Assembly (NCBI RefSeq): GCF_900112585.1
Contig: NZ_FOLY01000007.1
Location: 1-64,000 of the forward strand
Direction of reading: 5' to 3'
Source of the DNA: Kushneria avicenniae
GTDB lineage: Bacteria; Pseudomonadota; Gammaproteobacteria; Pseudomonadales; Halomonadaceae
Length of the DNA stretch: 64,000 nt
A program made the position numbers and the translations under genes. The notes under the pieces are model-generated. The model was not told where the DNA came from. It was given only the letters and a program-made list of their open reading frames with translations, and did no database searches. Shown piece after piece: positions 44,611 to 53,809 of this stretch; position 1 is the first letter of the stretch, and each line of letters begins with the position of its first letter.

Positions 44611-45378
44611 ATGGCCGCCCCCCTGCTTATCGGCACCAGCCTCAAGATGTACTTTGGCTATCAGCAAACGCTTGACTGGTGTCGCCGGGTCACGGAGATC
44701 GCTCGTCAGCATCCCGCCGTGACGCAGGGACATGCGGCGCTGTTCATCATGCCCTCCTTTCCGAGCCTGGCGCCGGTGCTGGAAATCGTGCGCGGCACCG
44801 ATATCCGCATTGGCGCGCAGAACCTTTCCGACCAGCCGCCCGGCGCCTGGACCGGTGAAGTCAGCGCCGACATGCTCGCCGAAATGGGCTGTCGCTGCGT
44901 CGAAGTCGGCCACGCCGAGCGGCGACGTCACTTCCATGAGGATGAGGCACTGGTGGCCGCCAAGACGGCCCGGGCCATGGACAGCGGCCTGGCCCCCGTG
45001 CTGTGTATCGGCGAGACCGAGGAAGGCGATCCGGAGGTCGCAGCCAAAGAGTGCATTCGCCAGGTACAAAGCGCGCTGACAGACGTCTCCAGCCCCAGAG
45101 AAGCCGACCTGATCGTGGCTTACGAGCCGCACTGGGCGATCGGTGCCAGCCAGCCAGCCTCAAACGAGCATATCAGTGCGGTGTGCCTGAAGCTTCAGGC
45201 GTATCTGGACGGTCACGGCGGCGGTCGCGTCATCTACGGTGGCAGCGCCGGGCCGGGGCTTTTATCACGCCTTGAAGGCAGCGTTCAGGGCATGTTTCTG
45301 GGCCGCTTTGTCCATGACGCACGTGCCTTCGAGAAGATTCTCGATGAAGTCATGACCCTTCAGACAGCATCTCGCTGA
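44611..45378 (+). CDS. Triose-phosphate isomerase homologue, probable L-erythrulose-1-phosphate isomerase
   Basis: A 255-residue TIM barrel. The catalytic Lys is in GTSLKMYF, the His in VEVGHAERRRHF and the Glu in IVAYEPHWAIGAS, and the phosphate loop is VIYGGSAGPGL. The usual GNWKMN block is replaced by GTSLKMYF, so the Asn before the Lys is lost. Such divergent TIMs (LerI, Brucella EryH) act in tetritol breakdown, converting L-erythrulose-1-phosphate to D-erythrulose-4-phosphate. It is probably co-transcribed with the kinase. I judge it to be a dedicated tetrose enzyme rather than the glycolytic TpiA. Confidence 0.82.
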   Translation: MAAPLLIGTSLKMYFGYQQTLDWCRRVTEIARQHPAVTQGHAALFIMPSFPSLAPVLEIVRGTDIRIGAQNLSDQPPGAWTGEVSADMLAEMGCRCVEVGHAERRRHFHEDEALVAAKTARAMDSGLAPVLCIGETEEGDPEVAAKECIRQVQSALTDVSSPREADLIVAYEPHWAIGASQPASNEHISAVCLKLQAYLDGHGGGRVIYGGSAGPGLLSRLEGSVQGMFLGRFVHDARAFEKILDEVMTLQTASR

Positions 45379-45577
45379 CCGCCACCGGTGGTCTGAAACC
45401 GCCGTTTCAGACCATCTTTCCTGACGTCAGGGGGGCGACATCATCGGCTCATGCAGCTACTCTTGTCGGATAAATACATACGGAATCAATGCGGGCCCGG
45501 CATCATGGCGCATCGATTTGCCTGATGATGTCAGGGCCCCTTGTTACTACCACCAGCAGGCAGGAGTTTACCCAGCT

Positions 45578-47572
45578 ATGACCTCGCGTCGTCACCTCGC
45601 CAATGCCGTCCGTGCGCTTTCGATGGATGCCGTGCAGAAGGCCAACTCCGGCCATCCGGGCATGCCGATGGGCATGGCCGATATCGCGGAAGTGCTCTGG
45701 AATGATCACCTCAGACACAACCCGGCCAACCCCGACTGGGCAGAACGCGACCGCTTCATTCTCTCCAACGGCCACGGCTCGATGCTGCACTACTCGCTGC
45801 TGCATCTGACCGGCTATGACCTGCCGATGGAAGAGCTCAAGAACTTCCGCCAGATCGGCTCCAAAACGCCGGGCCACCCGGAGCACGGCTACACGCCGGG
45901 CATCGAGACCACCACCGGCCCGCTGGGTCAGGGTCTGGCCAACGCCGTGGGCATGGCCGTTGCCGAGCGTACGCTGGCAGCCCAGTTCAACCGCGATGGC
46001 CATGAGATCATCAACCACCGCACCTGGGTATTTGCCGGTGACGGCTGCATGATGGAAGGCGTCAGCCACGAAGCATGCTCGCTGGCCGGCCATCTGGGTC
46101 TGGGCAACCTGGTGGTCTTTTACGATGACAACGGCATCTCCATCGATGGCGAAGTCGAAGGCTGGTTCTCCGATGACACCGCCCAGCGTTTCGAGGCCTA
46201 TCACTGGAACGTGATTCGCGACGTGGACGGCCACGACGCCGAACAGATCAACGCCGCCATTCATGAGGCGAAGGAAGTCACCGACAAGCCGACCCTGATC
46301 ATCTGCAAGACCGTGATCGGCTTTGGTTCACCCAACAAGGCCGGCAAGGAAGAGAGTCATGGTGCCGCGTTGGGTGAAGAGGAAGTCGAAGCCGCGCGCA
46401 AGCAGCTGGGCTGGGAGCACGGCGCGTTCGAGATTCCCGACGACATCTACAAGGCGTGGAATGCCCGCGACAAGGGCCAGCAGCTCGAAGACGAGTACGA
46501 GCAGAAGCTGGCCGCCTATGAAAAGGCGCATCCGGAGCTGGCGAAGGAGCTCAAGCGTCGCTACAGCGGCAAGCTGCCGGAAAACTTCGATGGCGAAGCG
46601 CTGATCCAGCGCGCGCAGGAGAAGATGGACACCACCGCTTCGCGCAAGGCCTCGCTTGGCGTGCTCAACGAGCTGGCCCCCGAGCTGCCGGAACTCTTTG
46701 GCGGCAGTGCCGACCTGGCGCCGTCCAACCTGACCCTGTGGAAGGGCGCGAAGGCCGTCAGCAAGGAGAACTTCGACGGCAGCTACCTGCACTACGGCGT
46801 GCGGGAATTCGGCATGGGCGCGATCGCCAACGGCATCGCCACTCACGGCGGTTTCATTCCCTATGACGCCACCTTCCTGGTGTTCATGGAGTACATGCAC
46901 AACGCCGTGCGCATGTCGGCCCTGTCGCACACGCGCATCATCCACGTCTTTACCCACGACTCCATCGGTCTGGGCGAAGACGGTCCGACCCACCAGCCGA
47001 TCGAGCAGCTCGCCGATCTGCGCAACCTGCCGGGTCTGGCCACGTGGCGCCCCTGTGACGCGACCGAAACCGCGGCCTCCTGGGTCGAAGGTCTCGAGCG
47101 CGAAACCGGCCCGACCGCGCTGATTTTTTCGCGTCAGGACCTGCCGGCCCAGTCGCGCGATCACGAGCAGGTAAAAAACATCCGCCGCGGCGGCTACATC
47201 CTGCGTGACTGCGAAGGCCAGCCCGAGCTGATCCTGATCGCCACTGGCTCCGAAGTGGGCCTGGCGATGGATGCCGCTAAAGAGATCGAAGGCAAGGGTC
47301 AGAAGGTGCGCGTGGTCTCCATGCCCTGCACCACCAAATTCGACGAGCAGGATCAGGGCTACCGTGATTCCGTGCTGCCGCCGTCGGTGCGCAACCGTCT
47401 GGCGATCGAAGCGGCGATCCCGTCGAGCTGGTACAAGTATGTCGGCCTCGACGGCGACGTCTTCGGCATGACCACCTACGGTGAGTCCGGCAAGGGCGGC
47501 GACCTGTTCAAGCACTTCGGCTTTACCGTCGACAAGGTCGTCGAGCGCGCCGAAGCAATGCTCAAGGCGTAA
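45578..47572 (+). CDS. tkt: Transketolase
   Basis: A 664-residue thiamine-diphosphate enzyme of the pentose phosphate pathway. It has [36 protein letters not shown], the ThDP motif [27 protein letters not shown], the central [18 protein letters not shown] and [15 protein letters not shown]. The start at [10 protein letters not shown] has CAGGAG upstream; 20 further codons are open. It uses erythrose-4-phosphate as acceptor, so it would consume the end product of the adjacent tetritol genes. It lies 199 bp downstream of the TIM-like gene and likely has its own promoter. Confidence 0.96.
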   Translation: MTSRRHLANAVRALSMDAVQKANSGHPGMPMGMADIAEVLWNDHLRHNPANPDWAERDRFILSNGHGSMLHYSLLHLTGYDLPMEELKNFRQIGSKTPGHPEHGYTPGIETTTGPLGQGLANAVGMAVAERTLAAQFNRDGHEIINHRTWVFAGDGCMMEGVSHEACSLAGHLGLGNLVVFYDDNGISIDGEVEGWFSDDTAQRFEAYHWNVIRDVDGHDAEQINAAIHEAKEVTDKPTLIICKTVIGFGSPNKAGKEESHGAALGEEEVEAARKQLGWEHGAFEIPDDIYKAWNARDKGQQLEDEYEQKLAAYEKAHPELAKELKRRYSGKLPENFDGEALIQRAQEKMDTTASRKASLGVLNELAPELPELFGGSADLAPSNLTLWKGAKAVSKENFDGSYLHYGVREFGMGAIANGIATHGGFIPYDATFLVFMEYMHNAVRMSALSHTRIIHVFTHDSIGLGEDGPTHQPIEQLADLRNLPGLATWRPCDATETAASWVEGLERETGPTALIFSRQDLPAQSRDHEQVKNIRRGGYILRDCEGQPELILIATGSEVGLAMDAAKEIEGKGQKVRVVSMPCTTKFDEQDQGYRDSVLPPSVRNRLAIEAAIPSSWYKYVGLDGDVFGMTTYGESGKGGDLFKHFGFTVDKVVERAEAMLKA

Positions 47573-47656
47573 CGCCTCGCCGCATCCGGGTGACCCGTGT
47601 CGCCCGGTATTCTTCGTGATGCATCAGCACCCGGGATCGCATGACGAAGACAAAAG

Positions 47657-47689
47657 AAAGGGCCCGGCAATTGATTGCCGGGCCCTTTT
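47657..47689. terminator. Bidirectional terminator between tkt and fbaB
   Basis: The stem AAAGGGCCCGGCAA / TTGCCGGGCCCTTTT has a four-base loop, with T-runs on both sides. Confidence 0.9.
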
Positions 47690-47718
47690 GCGTATTGCAA
47701 CGCGTCAGGACAGCGCCA

Positions 47719-48771
47719 TCAGGCGATGGTGATGTCCTTGTTCAGGTAGACGTCCTGGATCGCATTCAGCAGCGCCACACCCTCTTCACGGCTCTTCTGG
47801 AACGCCTTGCGCCCCGAGATCAGGCCCATGCCGCCGGCACGCTTGTTGATGACGGCAGTACGTACTGCCTCACCCATGTCGGAGTGACCCTTGGAGCCAC
47901 CACCGGAGTTGATCAGACCGGCACGACCCATGAAGCTGTTGACGACCTGATAGCGGGCCCAGTCGATCGGGTTGTCGCTGAGCAGCTCGTCATAGACGCG
48001 ATCATGGGTGTGACCAAAGCCGACCGCACGATAGCCACCGTTGTTCTCCGGCAGCTTCTGCTTGACGATATCGGCATTGATGGTCGCCGCCAGATGCACC
48101 GCCTGGCTGGAGAGGTCGGAAGAGACGTGGTAGTCGACGCCGTTTTTCTTGAACTCGGGATTGCGCAGGTAGGACCACAGTACGGTGACCATACCCAGCT
48201 CGTGAGCACGTTCGAACGCTTCGCTGATCTCCTGGATCTGGCGACGGCTTTCCGGCGAACCGAAGTAGATGGTGGCACCGACCGCGACACAGCCCATGTC
48301 ATGGGCCTGCTCGACCTGCGCGAACAGCGTCTGGTCGTAGATGGCCGGATAGGTCAGCGTCTCGTTGTGATTGAGCTTGACCATCATCGGGATGCGGTGC
48401 GAATAGCGACGCGCCACCGAGGACAGCACGCCCAGCGTGGAGGCCACGCAGTTGCAGCCGCCGTCGATGGCCAGCTCGATGATGTTTTTGGGATCAAAGT
48501 ACTGCGGATTGGGGGCGAAGGAAGCGCCGGCAGAGTGCTCGATGCCCTGATCCACCGGCAGCATGCTGACGTAGCCCGTGCCGCCGAGTCGACCGTGATT
48601 GAAGATCGTCTGCATGTTGCGCAGGACATGAGGCGAGCGGTTGCTGTCCATCATGACGCGATCAATATAATCGGGACCCGGCAGGTGCAGGTCTTCTTTC
48701 CTGAACCCTTCACAGGTATGGTTCAGCAGGCTATCCGCTTCCTCTCCCAGCAGCCTGGCGATATCTGTCAT
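47719..48771 (-). CDS. fbaB: Class I fructose-bisphosphate aldolase (FbaB/DhnA type)
   Basis: A 350-residue Schiff-base aldolase, the same length as E. coli FbaB. Segments are [67 protein letters not shown] and [13 protein letters not shown], with the Schiff-base Lys in one of the latter. It is metal-independent, unlike class II FbaA that often sits next to pgk. The start at MTDIARLL follows GAGG at 9 bp. It is convergent with tkt and divergent from pgk. Confidence 0.9.
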   Translation of the reverse strand: MTDIARLLGEEADSLLNHTCEGFRKEDLHLPGPDYIDRVMMDSNRSPHVLRNMQTIFNHGRLGGTGYVSMLPVDQGIEHSAGASFAPNPQYFDPKNIIELAIDGGCNCVASTLGVLSSVARRYSHRIPMMVKLNHNETLTYPAIYDQTLFAQVEQAHDMGCVAVGATIYFGSPESRRQIQEISEAFERAHELGMVTVLWSYLRNPEFKKNGVDYHVSSDLSSQAVHLAATINADIVKQKLPENNGGYRAVGFGHTHDRVYDELLSDNPIDWARYQVVNSFMGRAGLINSGGGSKGHSDMGEAVRTAVINKRAGGMGLISGRKAFQKSREEGVALLNAIQDVYLNKDITIA

Positions 48772-49198
48772 TATCTTCATCCTCTTTTCTACGAAAGATT
48801 TTGCACTGCCAGCGGCCAGTGCCGCGGCTCGAACAGCATAAGCAACTATACGTTGCAGTTCATGTCATGTTTTGTCAGTGGTATTCACGCATGAACGGCG
48901 CGACGTCGCATGTCTGCCACGGACAACCACATGCTCAGGGCCGCCATGACCGACCATCATTGTTGAACGCATGCGGCCCGCCCCACTTGACCAGCGTGTG
49001 CGCCGCCGCCACACCCTGGACGAAAGTCTCATGCCCGCAGCGGCGTCGGCCCGGTCAATAATGGCGCCCGGTGCGGCTGTCTTCGTTTTCCATGTCCCTG
49101 CTATGCTGGAGACAGTTTTCCGATCAACCCTGTTGATACCAGACAGGGCCTGTTACCGCTCAATGCCGATCACTTAATGCCAAAACGGGAGTAGCGAC
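48772..49198. other. Divergent region fbaB / pgk
   Basis: These 427 bp hold no convincing gene. In related bacteria epd (erythrose-4-phosphate dehydrogenase) lies between tkt and pgk, and no trace of it is visible here. Promoters must lie in this region, but none can be assigned with confidence. Confidence 0.5.
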
Positions 49199-50362
49199 AT
49201 GTCTGTGCGCAAGATGTCCGAGCTGAACCTCGCCGGCCAGCGTGTCCTGATTCGTCAGGATCTCAACGTGCCGATCAAGGATGGAAAGGTCACCTCGGAT
49301 GCCCGCATCCGGGCCAGCCTGCCCACCATTCGCACGGCCCTTGAACAGAATGCGCGCATCATGCTGATGAGCCATCTGGGCCGCCCCACCGAAGGGGAGC
49401 CCAACGATGAAGAGTCGCTGGCACCGGTAGCCAACCATCTGGGGGAACTGCTGGGCATGACGGTTCGCCTGGAGCGCGACTATCTGGAGCAGGACCCCGA
49501 AGTACAGGAAGGCGAGGTCGTGCTGCTGGAAAACGTGCGCTTCAACAAGGGCGAGAAAAAGGACGACGAGGCACTGGCGAAAAAATACGCCAGCCTCTGC
49601 GATGTCTACGTGATGGACGCCTTCGGCACCGCCCACCGCGCCCAGGCCTCGACCCATGGCGTGGCCCGCTTTGCTCCGGATGCCTGCGCCGGGCCGCTGC
49701 TCTCCTCGGAACTGGAGGCGCTTGAAAAGGCGCTGTCCAACCCGAAGCGTCCGATGGTCGCCATCGTCGGCGGCTCCAAGGTCTCCACCAAGCTGGACGT
49801 GCTCAACGCCCTGTCCGAAAAGTGCGATCAGCTGATCGTGGGCGGCGGCATCGCCAACACCTTCATCGCAGCCGCCGGCTACAACGTCGGCAAGTCACTG
49901 TATGAAGCCGACCTGGTCGATCAGGCCAAAGCGCTCATGAACAAGGTCAACGTGCCCCTGCCCATCGATGTCGTCGTGGCCACCGAGTTCTCGGACAAGG
50001 CCGAGGCGGTCACCCGCAACGTCGATGAGGTGCGCGATGACGAGATGATTCTCGATGTCGGCCCCCAGACGGCGCAGACCTACGCCGACGCCCTGCGTGA
50101 AGCCGGCACCATTCTGTGGAACGGCCCGGCCGGCGTATTCGAAATCGAGCAGTTCAGTGCCGGCACGAAAGCCATGGCGCATGCCATCGCCGACAGCAAC
50201 GGCTTCTCGATCGCCGGTGGCGGCGACACCCTGGCGGCGATCGATCAGTTCGGCGTCACCGACCGGATCTCCTATATCTCCACCGGCGGCGGCGCCTTCC
50301 TCGAATATGTGGAAGGCAAGACCCTGCCGGCCGTCAGCGCCCTGCGCGACGCCGCCAGATAA
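49199..50362 (+). CDS. pgk: Phosphoglycerate kinase
   Basis: A 387-residue glycolytic enzyme. It has [16 protein letters not shown] at the N-terminus, [36 protein letters not shown], the nucleotide-binding [16 protein letters not shown] and [15 protein letters not shown], and the C-terminal GGGDTLAAI with [22 protein letters not shown] lies 8 bp before the ATG. It is followed by a terminator. Confidence 0.96.
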   Translation: MSVRKMSELNLAGQRVLIRQDLNVPIKDGKVTSDARIRASLPTIRTALEQNARIMLMSHLGRPTEGEPNDEESLAPVANHLGELLGMTVRLERDYLEQDPEVQEGEVVLLENVRFNKGEKKDDEALAKKYASLCDVYVMDAFGTAHRAQASTHGVARFAPDACAGPLLSSELEALEKALSNPKRPMVAIVGGSKVSTKLDVLNALSEKCDQLIVGGGIANTFIAAAGYNVGKSLYEADLVDQAKALMNKVNVPLPIDVVVATEFSDKAEAVTRNVDEVRDDEMILDVGPQTAQTYADALREAGTILWNGPAGVFEIEQFSAGTKAMAHAIADSNGFSIAGGGDTLAAIDQFGVTDRISYISTGGGAFLEYVEGKTLPAVSALRDAAR

Positions 50363-50380
50363 TCGGCTTCACGCATGAAA

Positions 50381-50412
50381 AGGGCCCTGTTCCCGCCCGG
50401 GAACGGGGCCCT
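50381..50412. terminator. Intrinsic terminator after pgk
   Basis: A 15-bp stem, AGGGCCCTGTTCCCG / CGGGAACGGGGCCCT, with one G-T pair, flanked by A- and T-runs. Confidence 0.88.
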
Positions 50413-50494
50413 CTTTTGTAACACCGCTTTGCCATCATGTTTCCGTCACGGATGAGTGGCGATACACTGCGACAAAGTGCACAACAGGCCATTC

Positions 50495-50938
50495 ATGAAC
50501 AAACGACTTTTTTATGCCGGCAGCTGGCCCGATTCCGCCGCTCTGCTCGAGGGCGCCCTCTGGGTAGGCTATGGCTGGAGCATTCAATGGTCGCTGGTCC
50601 ATCATCAGAGTCTCGTCTTTCTGCTGGCGACCCTGCTGGTGCTGGTCTGTACGCTCACCACACTGATGTGGCAGCCGCTGAAGCTGACGCTGGCGCGCTA
50701 TCGGGTCAGAAAGCGTCGCACTGAAATGTGGATGCACATCCTCTACCCGCCGCTGCTGCTCGCCCCGCCCCTGTGGTGGCTGCTGGAGCGCCTTGTGGGC
50801 AATCTGCCCGACGCCCAGCAGTGGACGCTGGCCTGCCTTCTGATGACCGTTGGCTGGCTGGTCTTTCTGATCTCGCTTTTGATCAAGCGCCTGATTCGTC
50901 AATACCGTCAGGCGCTGAGCGATCACGCCGCCGACTGA
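50495..50938 (+). CDS. Hypothetical membrane protein
   Basis: A 147-residue protein with four probable membrane segments (around residues 15-30, 38-58, 82-100 and 108-130) and basic loops (RYRVRKRRTEMW). The start at MNKRLFYAGSW is likely, though the ribosome-binding site is weak (AGG); a longer ORF begins 13 codons earlier. I do not recognise the family. It is convergent with the M23 peptidase gene. Confidence 0.6.
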   Translation: MNKRLFYAGSWPDSAALLEGALWVGYGWSIQWSLVHHQSLVFLLATLLVLVCTLTTLMWQPLKLTLARYRVRKRRTEMWMHILYPPLLLAPPLWWLLERLVGNLPDAQQWTLACLLMTVGWLVFLISLLIKRLIRQYRQALSDHAAD

Positions 50939-50964
50939 CGGCGTCCTGGCGCCCTTTTGGGGCG

Positions 50965-51831
50965 CTATTGGCGCTCCAGCACCAGCAGCGGATCGATACG
51001 GGTATCAAACCAGTTCATGCCCCAGTGCAGATGCGGGCCGGTGGCGCGGCCCGTCGCGCCGACCTCGCCAATCACATCGCCCTGCGCCACGCGATCGCCC
51101 ACCTTCACATCCAGCTTTGACAGATGCAGAAAGTTGGAGCTGATGCCGTAGCCATGATCGATCAGCACCGTCCCGCCGGTCAGATACAGATCCGGATTGG
51201 CAAAGGTCACGATCCCGCCGGCCGGCGCCTTGACCGGCGTCCCGGTCGCCGCCGCGATATCCATGCCCGAATGCGCCGAGCCCGGCGTGCCGTTGTAAAT
51301 GCGCTGATTGCCGAAGCGTCCGCTGATGCGTCCCTTCACCGGCCATATAAAGTCCTCGGTGAAATCGGTGATGCGCTCATCGCGGGTGCGCGCCTGGCTG
51401 ACCCCGGCCTGCTCGCGACGAATGCGCTCGGCGATTTCTGGCGGCGGCGACACGGTTTTCGGCGGCACACCGTTAATGCGCTCGACAGGGAAATCCCGCG
51501 GCGTTACCCGGATATCAACCGTGCGCGCCGGCTCACCCGGCGGTGTGACGCTGACCTCGCTGTTGCCCGTGGCATCACGGCCGATCCCGAACACCACCGT
51601 GCCGTAGTCGGTGACGCCCAGCGTGCGGCCGGCATGCACTACCTGACTGCCGGGCGGCACCCGACCGATCACCATGCTCCCCTGCTGGACATGCTCGGGA
51701 AAGACAATCGGTACCTGGCGTTCAGCCGCAGCAGGGCCGCTCATCAGCGTCCCGGCAAGCATCAGGGCCGGCAACAGTCCGGACAACACGCGACGCAGGC
51801 CGGCGATCGATATTGTGGCATCAAAAAACAT
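50965..51831 (-). CDS. M23 family metallopeptidase (LytM domain)
   Basis: A 288-residue envelope protein. A signal peptide (hydrophobic residues 10-32, cleavage near PAAAERQ) is followed by an all-beta N-terminal domain. The C-terminal LytM domain starts at about residue 160: FIWPVKGRISGRFGNQRIYNG, then HSGMDIAAATGTPVKA with zinc ligands His and Asp, and GPHLHWGMNW with the final His pair. All M23 ligands look intact, so this is probably an active peptidoglycan endopeptidase. The partner gene is unclear; it is followed upstream by a TraX-like gene on the same strand. Confidence 0.87.
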   Translation of the reverse strand: MFFDATISIAGLRRVLSGLLPALMLAGTLMSGPAAAERQVPIVFPEHVQQGSMVIGRVPPGSQVVHAGRTLGVTDYGTVVFGIGRDATGNSEVSVTPPGEPARTVDIRVTPRDFPVERINGVPPKTVSPPPEIAERIRREQAGVSQARTRDERITDFTEDFIWPVKGRISGRFGNQRIYNGTPGSAHSGMDIAAATGTPVKAPAGGIVTFANPDLYLTGGTVLIDHGYGISSNFLHLSKLDVKVGDRVAQGDVIGEVGATGRATGPHLHWGMNWFDTRIDPLLVLERQ

Positions 51832-51855
51832 GGGTCACTCACTCTCGGCAGATGA

Positions 51856-52665
51856 TCAGGTGGGCAGTAGATAGGGGAGATAGACGATCAGGGCGATCAC
51901 GGTCAGATGGCCCGGATACCAGGCCAGCCACAGCCAGCGCGGCATGCGCACCACGCCCGGGATAAAGCGCGCCAGTCCCGCGGCGAGCACCAGCACCACC
52001 AGCGTGGTCGAAAACGCCACGCTCTTGCTGATCGTATAGATGTTGAGCTGGGCCGTGATCCAGAGAATCGGCACACCGGCAAGCCAGGCCCAGATGCGCA
52101 TCACACCGTGATCAAAGCGCTGATAGGCCGCCATGGCCAGCATGAAACCCGGCACCATCAGAATGCCGAAGCGACCGTATTCCAGCAGGGGACCTGCCGT
52201 GTACCAGGCGACAATGGACAGCGCCACAACAGCGGCGCTGACCACCCGGGCGCGCATTTCCATGGGCGGTGACACCAGCAGCTGTCGCAGCCAGGCGCCC
52301 CACACCAGTCCGAAGGCCAGCGTAAAACAGACATTGATCACCAGCACGCTGGAGTAACGCGGCATCAGCATATAGGGTAGCTGGGCGATCAGACCGATGA
52401 TCAGGATGCGCCGCGCGTAGCGCATGGGGTTGCGGGTATCAAACAGTCCATGCCAGGCCACCATGGCCGCAAACAGCGGAAAGGCCACTCGCCCGATGGT
52501 GGAACTGGCCCAGCTGAACTGCCAGGAGAGCTCGTTGGAGAGCGCATAGCGCACCACGTGGTCCACGGTCATCGAGATCAGGGCCAGCCACTTGCCCCAG
52601 TCCGTCCATCGGGACCGGGCAGCTCTCGAGGCGGGTGCCGCGGCCCCGGCGGTTATATCGGTCAT
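51856..52665 (-). CDS. TraX family membrane protein
   Basis: A 269-residue protein with about eight hydrophobic helices and the family opening WGKWLALISMTVDHVVRYAL. Further motifs are GRVAFPLFAAMVAWHG and RRILIIGLIAQLPYML. TraX acetylates F-pilin in F plasmids, but chromosomal homologues are common without conjugation genes and are probably acyltransferases for other substrates. No conjugation genes are nearby, so the name is only a family label. Confidence 0.78.
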   Translation of the reverse strand: MTDITAGAAAPASRAARSRWTDWGKWLALISMTVDHVVRYALSNELSWQFSWASSTIGRVAFPLFAAMVAWHGLFDTRNPMRYARRILIIGLIAQLPYMLMPRYSSVLVINVCFTLAFGLVWGAWLRQLLVSPPMEMRARVVSAAVVALSIVAWYTAGPLLEYGRFGILMVPGFMLAMAAYQRFDHGVMRIWAWLAGVPILWITAQLNIYTISKSVAFSTTLVVLVLAAGLARFIPGVVRMPRWLWLAWYPGHLTVIALIVYLPYLLPT

Positions 52666-52757
52666 GCGCGCTCCGTCGTCAGATCACTTTGGCGAAGGTT
52701 ACACCATAAGCCGCGGCGGGCGCGGCGCAAGTCCACTTAATGATACGGAGGCCGTTC

Positions 52758-53789
52758 ATGTACTCCCCCCTCAACACTGTGATAATCGGCTTTGGGCTGG
52801 TCGGACGCGTTTTTCATGCGCCGCTGATTCGCCATACCGACGGCCTGACCCTCAGGGGCGTGGTCTCCAGCCGCCCGGATGACGTTCATGCCGACCTGCC
52901 TGATATCAAGGTCTACCCGGAAGCCGAACAGGCTCTGAAGGACCCCGAGGTCGATCTGATCGTGATTGCCACGCCCAACGATACCCACGCCGAGCTGGCG
53001 CTGGCCGCCCTTGAAGCCGGCAAGCACGTGGTGATCGACAAGCCGGCCACGCTTGACCGGGCTGAACTGGAACGCATTATCGACACCGCCCGGCGCGTAA
53101 AACGCATGGTCAGCGTCTTTCAAAACCGCCGCTGGGACGCCGATTTCCTCACCCTCAAGGGACTTCTGGACGCCGGCCGCCTGGGACACCCCACCCGTAG
53201 CCATCTGCATTTTGACCGCTTTCGCCCCGAAGTGCGCGATCGCTGGCGCGAACGCCCCGGCCCCGGCAGCGGCGGCTGGTATGACCTGGGCTCGCATCTG
53301 GCCGATCAGGCGTTGACGCTGTTTGGCACGCCGCGGGGCGTTTACGCCGACCTGGCAACGCTCAGACCGGGTGGCGGCGCAGTGGATTATTTCCACGTGC
53401 TGCTGCGCTATGACCACCATCGGGTCGTGCTCTCGAGCCACGCCCTGAGCGCTCATGATTCTCTGCGCTACGCCATCGACGGCACCCGCGCCTCATACAT
53501 CAAGCACGGCATCGACACCCAGGAGCAGACCCTGCGCGACGGCGGCACCCCGGGCCAGCCCGGCTGGGGCGAGGACCCGGTCCGTGGCACGCTTTATCAT
53601 GGTGAAACCGGCGACAGCGAATCTATCGATAACGCTCAAGGCGAGTATCGCGCCTACTACGCCAACATCGTCGCGCATCTGCACGGTGACGCAGACCTTG
53701 CCGTAACGCCCGAGCAGGCGCTTGACGTCATGCGCGTGATCGACGCCGCGCACGAAAGTAGCGCCACCGGACGCGAGGTTGAGTTCTAG
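52758..53789 (+). CDS. Gfo/Idh/MocA family oxidoreductase
   Basis: A 343-residue NAD(P)-dependent dehydrogenase. The N-terminal Rossmann motif is VIIGFGLVGRVFHAPLI; VIATPNDTHAELALAALEAGKHVVIDKPATL with the catalytic Lys of the EKP-type motif follows at about residue 95, and GWYDLGSHLADQAL at about 175. It resembles E. coli YdgJ. The start at MYSPLNTV has GGAGG 6 bp upstream; six more codons are open. The substrate is probably a sugar or cyclitol. Confidence 0.85.
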   Translation: MYSPLNTVIIGFGLVGRVFHAPLIRHTDGLTLRGVVSSRPDDVHADLPDIKVYPEAEQALKDPEVDLIVIATPNDTHAELALAALEAGKHVVIDKPATLDRAELERIIDTARRVKRMVSVFQNRRWDADFLTLKGLLDAGRLGHPTRSHLHFDRFRPEVRDRWRERPGPGSGGWYDLGSHLADQALTLFGTPRGVYADLATLRPGGGAVDYFHVLLRYDHHRVVLSSHALSAHDSLRYAIDGTRASYIKHGIDTQEQTLRDGGTPGQPGWGEDPVRGTLYHGETGDSESIDNAQGEYRAYYANIVAHLHGDADLAVTPEQALDVMRVIDAAHESSATGREVEF

Positions 53790-53809
53790 CGGCCCGACAC
53801 GCCCTGGCG

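Noticed and set aside
46328-47515. Minus-strand ORF of 395 codons inside tkt
   Set aside because: Shadow of transketolase.
47641-48894. Plus-strand ORF of 417 codons across the tkt-fbaB gap
   Set aside because: It runs through the terminator and antisense to fbaB.
48801-49177. Short ORFs between fbaB and pgk, possible remnant of epd
   Set aside because: The translations show no dehydrogenase motifs; I could find no trace of epd.
51856-52665. TraX as evidence of a conjugative element
   Set aside because: No other transfer, relaxase or integrase gene is present; chromosomal TraX homologues are common.
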